Source of the DNA: Pseudodesulfovibrio sp.
GTDB taxonomy: Bacteria; Desulfobacterota; Desulfovibrionia; Desulfovibrionales; Desulfovibrionaceae
NCBI RefSeq assembly: GCF_028692895.1
Contig: NZ_JAQUWN010000001.1
Coordinates: 37,144 to 101,143, forward strand
Direction: 5' to 3'
DNA: 64,000 nucleotides
Shown: piece after piece, positions 48,963 to 56,004 of the stretch
Numbering within the stretch: position 1 is the first letter of the stretch
How the letters are laid out: the number at the start of each line of letters is the position of its first letter
Position numbers and translations under genes: made by a program
The notes under the pieces: model-generated
Seen by the model: the letters and a program-made list of their open reading frames with translations, nothing else
What the model was told of the DNA's origin: nothing
The model's database searches: none

Positions 48963-50327
48963 TCAGGGGGTTTCGCGCAGGATGTCGGCGAGGATGGCGA
49001 GGCCGGTCTTGAAGCGTTCGAGGTCGTTTTCGCCGGTGAGCGAGATGCGGGCGGCCCGGGGGGGCGGGGTCTCGCCCACGGCGAATTTCTGGGCCCCGAA
49101 GGTGTTGACGCCGCGTTGGCGGGCGCGGTTTTCGAAGGCCTGGCCGGTCCAGGGTTCGGGCAGGTCGAGCCAGAGGAAGAAGGAGCCGCTCTTGCCCCGG
49201 AAGCGCAGGTTCTCAAAGGCGTTGCAGGCGAGCATGTAGCGCCGGGCGGCCTCGGCGCGTTTGGTTTCGATGATCTGGTCGGCGGTCCGGTCGTTGATCC
49301 AGGCGGCGGCGAGCTCGGCGCTGAGGGGCGGGGCCATCCAGATGGTGTTGAGCACGCTTTGGGCCAGGGGCTTGAGGAAGGGGCGGGGCGCGGCGAGGAA
49401 GGCGATGCGCAGTCCGGCGGCCACGGATTTGGAGAGCCCGGCCACGAAGGCGGTGCGTTCCGGGGCCAGGGAGGCCACGGGAGGCAGGCGTTCTGGCGCG
49501 GTCAGGGCGTAGGCGTCGTCCTCGATGAGGATGAGGTCGTGCTTGCGGGCCAGGCCGGCCACGGCCTCGCGCCGGGCGGGGGGCATGGTCAGCGTTGTGG
49601 GGTTTTGCACGCCGGGCATGAGGTAGACGCCCTTGATGGGGTCGCGGCGGCAGGCGGCGTCCAGGCTGTCGGGCAGCATGCCCTGGTCGTCCATGGCGAT
49701 GGGCGCCAGGCGGATGCCGAGCATGGAGGCCAGGGTCTTGATGCCGGGGTAGGTCAGGGCGTCGGCCGCGATGCGGTCGCCGGGGCGGAAGAGGCCGGTC
49801 AGGCAGCAGGTCAGGGCGTGCTGGGACCCGGCGCAGACCACGACGTTGGCGGCGTTGGTCTTCACGCCGTATCGGGCGGCCCAGGCGGCCCCGGCCTCGC
49901 GGTGTTCGGGCAGGCCGCGCGGGTCGGTGTAGCGCAGGAGCGACTCGGGCGACTTGCGCCGGGCGATGCGGCGGAACCCGCCGGCCAGGTCCGGGTCCAG
50001 GTGGTGGAGCGGCGAGGCCAGGCCCATGTCGATGGTGCCCGGCGCGGCGGGCTCGAAGGCGACCATGGCCGTGGCGGCGGTGGCGTCCGACGCCACGAAG
50101 GTGCCGCGCCCCACGGTGGCCGAGACCAGGCCGCGCTTCTCGGCCTCGCGGTAGCCGCGCGTCACGGTGGAGACGTTGAGCCCCAGGCCGTCGGCCAGTT
50201 CGCGGTGGGTGGGCAGCCGCGCGCCGGGCGGCAGCGCGCCCGAGGCCACGTCGCGTTCGATGGCGTCGGCCAGGGCCAGGTAGAGCGGCCGGTCGCCCCC
50301 ACCCAAGGTCGGCACATACATTGTCAT
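48963..50327 (-). CDS. MocR/PdxR-family regulator (GntR HTH plus aminotransferase domain)
   Basis: A 454-residue transcription factor. The N-terminal GntR winged HTH (YLALADAIERDVASGALPPG, then RLPTHRELADGLGLNVSTVT, about 15-75) is joined by a linker to a full aminotransferase-like domain. That domain carries VVCAGSQHALTCCLTGLF, LMPGVQNPTTLTMP, LIEDDAYALT and VAGLSKSVAAGLRIAFL, where the GLSK lysine would bind PLP. The start is either the ATG at 50327 or the one at 50321; neither has a clear ribosome site. It is divergent from a LysE-family exporter, its likely target. Confidence 0.88.
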   Translation of the reverse strand: MTMYVPTLGGGDRPLYLALADAIERDVASGALPPGARLPTHRELADGLGLNVSTVTRGYREAEKRGLVSATVGRGTFVASDATAATAMVAFEPAAPGTIDMGLASPLHHLDPDLAGGFRRIARRKSPESLLRYTDPRGLPEHREAGAAWAARYGVKTNAANVVVCAGSQHALTCCLTGLFRPGDRIAADALTYPGIKTLASMLGIRLAPIAMDDQGMLPDSLDAACRRDPIKGVYLMPGVQNPTTLTMPPARREAVAGLARKHDLILIEDDAYALTAPERLPPVASLAPERTAFVAGLSKSVAAGLRIAFLAAPRPFLKPLAQSVLNTIWMAPPLSAELAAAWINDRTADQIIETKRAEAARRYMLACNAFENLRFRGKSGSFFLWLDLPEPWTGQAFENRARQRGVNTFGAQKFAVGETPPPRAARISLTGENDLERFKTGLAILADILRETP

Positions 50328-50362
50328 GCAAACAATACTTTCATTGACGCCACACAATGTCA
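50319..50362. promoter_or_regulatory. Candidate MocR operator repeats
   Basis: CATTGTCA (50319-50326), CATTGAC (50342-50348) and AATGTCA (50356-50362) recur at the divergent promoter region. MocR proteins often use such direct or inverted half-sites; assignment is tentative. Confidence 0.3.
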
Positions 50363-50452
50363 ACCGTACACGGCTGGGATGACGGGTCCCGGCGCGGGCC
50401 GGGGATCGGCCCCGGCGGCGCTGGCCGGGCAGCGAAGAGGGAGGGCGGGAAG

Positions 50453-51043
50453 ATGCCGGACGGGTATGTGGCCTTCGTGTTGTTTGTCATCGTCATGACC
50501 GGGACGCCTGGCGCGGGGAACCTGTCCATGATGGCCATCGGCCAGAGCCGGGGGTTCCGGGCGGCGCTGCCGTTTCTGGCCGGGACCACGGTGGGCGCGG
50601 TGTCGCTGAACCTGCTGGTGGGGTTCGGGCTGGGCGGGCTGCTCCTGGCCTCGCCCCAGGCGGCCTGGGGGCTGCGCGCGGCGGGCATGGCCTATATCCT
50701 CTACCTGGCCTGGAAGATCGTGACCATGCGCGTGGGCCCGGCCGGGAGCGCGGACCGGCTGACCTTCGTCCACGGGGCGTTGCTGCACCCGACCAATCCC
50801 AAGAGCTGGGCCATGTCCGTGGTCGGGTTCAGCCAGTTGGCGGGCGCGGGCTGGCCCTTTTCCGTGCGCGTGGCCGTGTTCGTGCTGACCTTTCTCTTCT
50901 TCCAGGTCTCGGCCCACAGCCTGTGGGGCCTGGCCGGGGCGTCGCTGACGCGCGCCTTTTCCTCGTCCCGGGCGAGCCGGGCCGTGACCGGCGTCCTGGC
51001 CGCGTCCATGGTCGGGGCCACGGCCTGTGCGCTGTTCCTGTAG
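50453..51043 (+). CDS. LysE/RhtB-family amino-acid exporter
   Basis: A 196-residue inner-membrane protein with six helices. MTGTPGAGNLSMMAIGQSRG is the RhtB-type N-terminal motif, and GALLHPTNPKSWAMSVVGFS follows in the second half. It likely exports an amino acid. A purine-rich ribosome site precedes the ATG at 50453. The divergent MocR-type regulator is a likely controller of its expression. Confidence 0.88.
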   Translation: MPDGYVAFVLFVIVMTGTPGAGNLSMMAIGQSRGFRAALPFLAGTTVGAVSLNLLVGFGLGGLLLASPQAAWGLRAAGMAYILYLAWKIVTMRVGPAGSADRLTFVHGALLHPTNPKSWAMSVVGFSQLAGAGWPFSVRVAVFVLTFLFFQVSAHSLWGLAGASLTRAFSSSRASRAVTGVLAASMVGATACALFL

Positions 51044-51048
51044 AAGGG

Positions 51049-51075
51049 AAAAGCCCCCGCCGGGCGGAGGCTTTT
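51049..51075. terminator. Bidirectional terminator between convergent genes
   Basis: AAAAGCCCCCGCC (51049-51061) pairs with the following GGGCGGAGGCTTTT (51062-51075) in a near-perfect stem with A and T tails on either side, between the exporter and the ACR3-like gene. Confidence 0.7.
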
Positions 51076-51119
51076 CAGGGGGTGAGGATGTTGTTGATCG
51101 GCAGGGAAAAACGGCGGGC

Positions 51120-52103
51120 TCATGCCCCGGCCGGTTCGGCCTCCCGCTCCGGGCCGAAGATACGGGGCGTGAAACGCACGTACCAGGCCGCCGACTGGAC
51201 CTGGACGATGTAGGCCATGGCGATGACCAGGGCCGCGTCGGACCCGTGCGCGCCAAAGGCGTTGATGGCGATGGCCAGGGCGATGGACAGGTTGCGCATC
51301 ACCGAGCCGTAGACCAGGGCGATGGCGTCGCCGCGCGGCAGGAGCAGCCTGCCCGTCACCGTGCTGAGCAGGTAGTTCATGCCGTAGAGCAACAGCAGCG
51401 GAACCAGGATGTCCAGCAGCACCTCGGGTGCGGCCGCGATGGTCCGGGCCTTGAGCGCCAGGGCCACGAAAACGATGCCCAGCACGCCCAACGTCGAGAG
51501 CGGCGGGAACCGGGGCCCGATGTATTTCTGGAAATCCGCCTGCCCGTACTTCCTCACCAGCAGCCGCTGGGTCGCGTAGCCCAGCGCCATGGGCAAAAAG
51601 ACGATGAACAGAATCTGCCTGAACACCGCCGCCAGGTTGATCTCGATGGTCGCGCCCAAGAGCGCCTTGACGTAAAACGGCGTGGCCAGCGAGCCGATGA
51701 CCAGGCCGATGACCGTCATCTTCACCGCCGCCGACATGTTGCCCCTGGCGAACCCGGTCCACGAGATGGTCATGCCGCTGGTGGGCACCAGCCCGGCCAG
51801 CAACAGCCCCAGCGCCATGTACGGCCGGTCCGCAAAGAACGCCATGCCCGCCCCCAGCGCCAAAAACGGGATCACCCCGAAGTTGATGAGCTGCGTCAGG
51901 ACCTGGGCCTTGCCGTCCCCGCCCTCGAAAACCTTGCGCACCTTGAGCGTCACCATCATCGGATACACCATCAGAAAGGTGAACGGCACGATCAGATGCT
52001 TGAGCCATGCCGCGTTCGCCAGGAATCCATAGGCAAAGCCCGCCGCCATCATCACCGGGATGGCGACAATCAGGTTGGACGATATTTTTCGCAAAATGTT
52101 CAT
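51120..52103 (-). CDS. ACR3/BASS-like arsenic-resistance-type permease
   Basis: A 327-residue inner-membrane protein with about ten helices. VPTSGMTISWTGFARGN, PMALGYATQRLLVRKYG and GSVMRNLSIALAIAINAFG resemble the ACR3/bile-acid-symporter superfamily; the last includes the crossover segment. The catalytic Cys of ACR3 (helix 4) is not evident, so arsenite export is not assured. It lies 21 bp after the zinc-ribbon gene, in one operon facing an FNR-like box. Confidence 0.75.
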   Translation of the reverse strand: MNILRKISSNLIVAIPVMMAAGFAYGFLANAAWLKHLIVPFTFLMVYPMMVTLKVRKVFEGGDGKAQVLTQLINFGVIPFLALGAGMAFFADRPYMALGLLLAGLVPTSGMTISWTGFARGNMSAAVKMTVIGLVIGSLATPFYVKALLGATIEINLAAVFRQILFIVFLPMALGYATQRLLVRKYGQADFQKYIGPRFPPLSTLGVLGIVFVALALKARTIAAAPEVLLDILVPLLLLYGMNYLLSTVTGRLLLPRGDAIALVYGSVMRNLSIALAIAINAFGAHGSDAALVIAMAYIVQVQSAAWYVRFTPRIFGPEREAEPAGA

Positions 52104-52124
52104 GGCATTCCTCCCCGGACGCGG

Positions 52125-52346
52125 CTACTCGTTGCCCGACGCGCCCATCTCGGTGGCGCGGCACTCCGGGTCGGAACAGCAGGGCGCTTCCCCGTCGCGA
52201 TACACGACCACCCCGCTTTCCACCGGCTCGACGATGAACCGCCTGGAACAATCCGCGCAATTGACGTAAAAGGGCCGGAAGTCGCCGTGGGTATCCACGG
52301 CCTGACCAGTGGAACAATACGGGCAGTGTACGTTGACGCTCGACAT
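52125..52346 (-). CDS. Small zinc-ribbon protein
   Basis: A 73-residue protein. HCPYCSTGQAVDTHGDF and VNCADCSRRFIVEP give a C-x2-C...C-x2-C zinc ribbon, and CCSDPEC follows near the end (three more Cys). AAAGGAGG precedes the ATG at 52346. It heads the operon with the ACR3-like permease and is divergent from the Crp/Fnr gene at 52448, with the FNR-like box between them. Confidence 0.75.
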   Translation of the reverse strand: MSSVNVHCPYCSTGQAVDTHGDFRPFYVNCADCSRRFIVEPVESGVVVYRDGEAPCCSDPECRATEMGASGNE

Positions 52347-52399
52347 GGCGTACCTCCTTTGATTCGACCCCACTCTGGCCCCAAACGTCACGGCCCGCA

Positions 52400-52413
52400 T
52401 TGATCTCGATCAA
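52400..52413. promoter_or_regulatory. FNR-type box
   Basis: TTGAT-CTCG-ATCAA is a perfect palindrome fitting the FNR consensus TTGAT-N4-ATCAA. It is centred 42 bp before the Crp/Fnr start at 52448 and 61 bp from the start of the zinc-ribbon gene on the other strand, so it could control both directions. Confidence 0.75.
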
Positions 52414-52447
52414 CAGGGCCCCGTTTTTTCAAAACAAGCGAGACGGC

Positions 52448-53107
52448 ATGGACAAGACCACCCTGCGGGACGCAATCCGCGACTTCCCCCTTTTCGCCTC
52501 CCTGAATCCGGCACAGCTCGACCGGCTGGCCGAACACGCCACCGTCACCCGCATCGCCAAAAAGGCCCTTTTCTTCTCCGAAGATCACGCCGCCCGAGGA
52601 CTGCACGTCCTCCTCTCCGGAAAGGTCAAACTCTTCAAGGTCTCCGAAGAAGGCAGGGAACAGACCATCTTCGTCTTCGGCCCCGGCGAACCCTTCTGCC
52701 TCTGCTCCTCCTTCTCCGACGGCCGGCTGCCCGCCAACCTCTCCGCCCTCGAAGACAGCCAGATCCTCTTCGTCCACCCCGCACAGTTCGAATCCATGGT
52801 CCGCGAAGACCCCTCCATCCTGCTCAACATGATGCGCGTCATGGCCCGACGCCTCAAAGAAGCCATGGACATGATCGACTCCCTCTCCCTCAAGCAGATC
52901 CCCTCCCGACTGGCCGCCTACTTCCTCGGCCGACACACGGGCGGCACCGTCACCCTCGACATCTCCCACCGCGAGCTCGCCAAGATCATCGGCGTCACTC
53001 CCGAAGCCCTGTCCCGGGCCCTGCGCAAAATGAACGAAGACGGCGTCCTCGAAGTCGATGGCAACATGGTGCGCATCCTCGATGAAAAGGGGCTGGCCGC
53101 CTATTGA
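52448..53107 (+). CDS. Crp/Fnr-family transcriptional regulator (first of a pair)
   Basis: A 219-residue regulator. The cNMP-type sensor domain (about 12-120) includes LHVLLSGKVKLFKVSEEG and GEPFCLCSSFSDGRLPANLS. A dimer helix and a winged HTH follow (ISHRELAKIIGVTPEALSRAL, about 170-195). There is no N-terminal Cys cluster like that of E. coli FNR, so an iron-sulfur sensor is not indicated; heme or another ligand is possible. It converges on a paralogue (46 bp apart) and has a perfect FNR box upstream, consistent with autoregulation. Confidence 0.9.
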   Translation: MDKTTLRDAIRDFPLFASLNPAQLDRLAEHATVTRIAKKALFFSEDHAARGLHVLLSGKVKLFKVSEEGREQTIFVFGPGEPFCLCSSFSDGRLPANLSALEDSQILFVHPAQFESMVREDPSILLNMMRVMARRLKEAMDMIDSLSLKQIPSRLAAYFLGRHTGGTVTLDISHRELAKIIGVTPEALSRALRKMNEDGVLEVDGNMVRILDEKGLAAY

Positions 53108-53153
53108 GGCGGAAGAAGGGGGGAAGGAAGGAAGAATGCCTCCCGCGCCCCGC

Positions 53154-53825
53154 CTAATCCACGCGCAGCATTCCGTCGCGGTCGAGGATGCGGATGGTGC
53201 GGCCGGAGGATTCGAGGAGGCGGTCTTTTTTGAGTTTTTGGAGGGTACGGGAGAGGGTTTCGGGTGTAGTGCCGAGGATTTTGGCCATTTCGCGGTGGGA
53301 GATGGAGAGGGTGAAGGGTTGGCCGGGTGGGGAGGGGGCGGCGTGTTCCTCGTGCAGGAGGAAGGAAGCGACGCGTTGGGGGATGCAGCGCAGGGAGAGG
53401 GATTCCACGAGGTTCATGGCTTCGAGGAGTCGTCCGGCGAGGGTCTGCATGATCTTGAGCATGAGCAGGGGGTGTTGTTGGGCGAGGTCTTCCATGGCCG
53501 GGGCCGGGATATCGGCGACGATGCTCTCCTCCAGGGCGGTGACGCTGACGGGGTAGGGCTTGTCGGTGAAGGCCGTGCAGAAGCAGAAGGGTTGTCCGGC
53601 CTCGATGAGGTAGAGGATTTGTTCCTTGCCTTCGGAGTTGGAGCGGAAGATTTTCACGCGGCCGGAGAGGATGATGTAGAAGGCCTGGATGGAATCGGAC
53701 TGGTTGACGATGCGTTGATCGGTTTCGAAGGCGCGGATGCGGGCGCGCACGGCCAGGGCGCGCACGGCGTCGTCGTCGAGGTCGGCGAAGAGGGGGATCT
53801 GGCGCAGCAATTTGAAGTTGTCCAT
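53154..53825 (-). CDS. Crp/Fnr-family transcriptional regulator (second of a pair)
   Basis: A 223-residue paralogue of the preceding regulator. The sensor domain has FYIILSGRVKIFRSNSEG and GQPFCFCTAFTDKPYPVSVT, and the HTH is ISHREMAKILGTTPETLSRTL. The FCxC motif after the second beta-roll strand is shared with the first regulator, and classical N-terminal cluster Cys residues are absent. ATG at 53825. It is divergent from the redox operon, and the shared 111-bp spacer holds an FNR-like box, so it probably regulates that operon. Confidence 0.9.
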   Translation of the reverse strand: MDNFKLLRQIPLFADLDDDAVRALAVRARIRAFETDQRIVNQSDSIQAFYIILSGRVKIFRSNSEGKEQILYLIEAGQPFCFCTAFTDKPYPVSVTALEESIVADIPAPAMEDLAQQHPLLMLKIMQTLAGRLLEAMNLVESLSLRCIPQRVASFLLHEEHAAPSPPGQPFTLSISHREMAKILGTTPETLSRTLQKLKKDRLLESSGRTIRILDRDGMLRVD

Positions 53826-53846
53826 GGGCAAGAAGTTTCACAAAAA

Positions 53847-53860
53847 TTGACGGCCATCAA
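53847..53860. promoter_or_regulatory. FNR-like box before the redox operon
   Basis: TTGAC-GGCC-ATCAA matches TTGAT-N4-ATCAA with one mismatch. It lies between the second Crp/Fnr gene and the iron-sulfur subunit gene, about 84 bp before the latter's start. Confidence 0.55.
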
Positions 53861-53936
53861 TGCGGCGTTTTCGTTTTTCTTTTAGGCTTGATGCGAAAAT
53901 GGCATGTAAGCGCCTGATAATTCAGGAGGAGGAAAA

Positions 53937-54851
53937 ATGACAGTATCACGCCGAACTTTTTTGGGTGCGCTGGGGGCTGCGGGGGCGGCCGCGGTCGCGC
54001 CGGGGAATGCGGAGGCCTGGGAATCCAAGGCTCCGCCCGATCCCTACGGGTGCCTGGTGGATATGACCCGTTGCGTGGGGTGCCGCAAGTGCGAGCAGGC
54101 CTGCAACGAGGTGAATCATTTGCCCGAGCCGGAGGCGAGGTTTGACGACCTGACGGTTCTGGACGGCAAGCGTCGGCCGGACGACAAGGCGTTCACTGTG
54201 GTGAACCGCTATTATCCCGGCAAGATGGATGACCGCGACAGACCGGTGCCGGTCTATGTGAAGGTGCAGTGCATGCACTGCCAGGACCCGGCGTGCGCGT
54301 CGGCCTGCATCACCGGGGCGTTGACCAAGAAGGCGAACGGGGCGGTGCATTACGACGTGAACAAGTGCATCGGCTGCCGGTATTGCATGGCCGCGTGTCC
54401 GTTCGAGATCCCGGCTTACGAGTATCACGACCCGATCACGCCGAGGGTGCGCAAGTGCACGTTCTGTTTCGAGCGCATCGAGAAGGAGGGCGGCAAGCCC
54501 GGGTGCGCGTCCATCTGTCCGGTGGAGGCGATCACCTTCGGCAGGCGTTCGGAGCTGGTGAAGCAGGCGCACGAGCGGATCGGGGGCAACCCGTCGCGGT
54601 ATGTGGATCATGTGTACGGCGAGCGCGAGGTGGGCGGCACGAGCTGGATGTACGTATCCGGCGTGCCGTTTGAGCGCGCGGGGTTCCAGACGTTGCCCGA
54701 GGCGCCCATGCCGAAGGCCACGGAGACGATCCAGCATTCGCTGTTCAGCTATTTGTGGTCGCCGCTGGTCCTGTTCGGGGCCCTGGGGGCGGTCATGCGC
54801 GTCACCTCCCGCAAGGGCGGGGAAGGCGAGGAGGGCGGACATGAGTCATAA
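53937..54851 (+). CDS. Tat-exported 16-Cys iron-sulfur subunit (HybA-type)
   Basis: A 304-residue periplasm-facing electron-transfer subunit. The Tat signal [13 protein letters not shown] is followed by four Cys quartets for four [4Fe-4S] clusters: [35 protein letters not shown] and CTFC...GCASIC. A C-terminal helix ([15 protein letters not shown]) anchors it. An AGGAGGAGG site precedes the ATG. It overlaps the membrane subunit by 11 bp. In related complexes such a subunit passes electrons between a quinone-interacting membrane protein and a periplasmic cytochrome. Confidence 0.93.
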   Translation: MTVSRRTFLGALGAAGAAAVAPGNAEAWESKAPPDPYGCLVDMTRCVGCRKCEQACNEVNHLPEPEARFDDLTVLDGKRRPDDKAFTVVNRYYPGKMDDRDRPVPVYVKVQCMHCQDPACASACITGALTKKANGAVHYDVNKCIGCRYCMAACPFEIPAYEYHDPITPRVRKCTFCFERIEKEGGKPGCASICPVEAITFGRRSELVKQAHERIGGNPSRYVDHVYGEREVGGTSWMYVSGVPFERAGFQTLPEAPMPKATETIQHSLFSYLWSPLVLFGALGAVMRVTSRKGGEGEEGGHES

Positions 54852-56004
54852 GCCGTATCCCGTGGCGCGTCCCTTCTGGACGCCCGGCACGCTGGTCATG
54901 GCGGCGCTGATGTTCGCCATGTTCGTGACCCTGGTTTTCCGCTACACCTTCGGGCTCGGCGCGGTGACCAACCTGAACAACCATTATCCGTGGGGCATCT
55001 GGATCGGCCTGGACGTGGCCTCGGGCGTCGCCCTGGCCGCGGGCGGGTTCACCACGGCGTTTCTGGCCCACATCATGGGCCGCCGCTATTACGAGGCCGT
55101 GACCCGGCCCGCGCTGCTCTCGGCGGCGCTGGGCTACACCTTTGTGGCCCTGGCCGTGTGTTTCGACATCGGCCGGTCCTGGGCCATCTGGAAGCCGGTG
55201 GTCTACCAGAACCACAATTCCGCGCTGTTCGAGGTGGCCATGTGCGTCATGACCTACGTGACGGTGCTGTGGATCGAGTTCATCCCGGTGCTGGCCGAGC
55301 GATGGGGGAGCCGTTTCGCGCCCCTGGCCATTTTGAACCGGATGCTGGACAAAACCATGTGGTTCTTCATCATCCTCGGGGTGGTGCTCTCCTGCATGCA
55401 CCAGTCGAGCCTGGGCACGCTGCTGGTCATCGCGCCCACCAAGATGTCGCCGCTGTGGTACACGCAGCTTTTGCCGCTGCTGTTCCTGACCTCGGCCTTC
55501 GCGGTCGGTTATCCCATGGTCATCGTGGAGACGACCATCGCCACCAGCTCGCTGAAGCTGGAGTCCGAGATGAACGTGCTGGCCCCGCTCTCCCGGATCA
55601 CGATCCTGCTGCTGGGCGTGTACATGGCCATCAAGGTCGGCGACCTGGTCTATCGCGACGCGTGGCGGACGCTGCTGGACGGCTCGGCCCAGTCAAACAG
55701 TTTCCTGACCGAGGTCGGGCTGGGCGTGGCCCTGCCGTGGTGCATGCTGCTCTTCAGGGCGGTGCGCGCGTCGCGGCGGTTGTTGTTCACGGCCTCGCTG
55801 CTGATCGTGTCGGGCGTGCTGCTCAACCGGTTCAACGTGTTCGTGGTCTCGTTCAAGGCGCCTTACGCCACCGAGCCGTACTATCCGGCCATCGGCGAAA
55901 TCCTGGTCACCGTGGGCGCCGTGGCGACCATCTTCTTCCTGTACCGGGTCGCGGTGACGTGGTTCCCGGTCCTTTCCGCCCAACGTGAGGAGGTGTCCCG
56001 ATGA
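54841..56004 (+). CDS. NrfD/HybB-type quinone-interacting membrane subunit
   Basis: A 387-residue protein with about ten helices. [49 protein letters not shown] and [18 protein letters not shown] are typical of the HybB/NrfD group that oxidises or reduces menaquinone at the membrane. It overlaps the gene on each side (11 bp and 4 bp), so the three are made stoichiometrically. It provides the quinone site for the iron-sulfur and multiheme subunits. Confidence 0.93.
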   Translation: MSHKPYPVARPFWTPGTLVMAALMFAMFVTLVFRYTFGLGAVTNLNNHYPWGIWIGLDVASGVALAAGGFTTAFLAHIMGRRYYEAVTRPALLSAALGYTFVALAVCFDIGRSWAIWKPVVYQNHNSALFEVAMCVMTYVTVLWIEFIPVLAERWGSRFAPLAILNRMLDKTMWFFIILGVVLSCMHQSSLGTLLVIAPTKMSPLWYTQLLPLLFLTSAFAVGYPMVIVETTIATSSLKLESEMNVLAPLSRITILLLGVYMAIKVGDLVYRDAWRTLLDGSAQSNSFLTEVGLGVALPWCMLLFRAVRASRRLLFTASLLIVSGVLLNRFNVFVVSFKAPYATEPYYPAIGEILVTVGAVATIFFLYRVAVTWFPVLSAQREEVSR

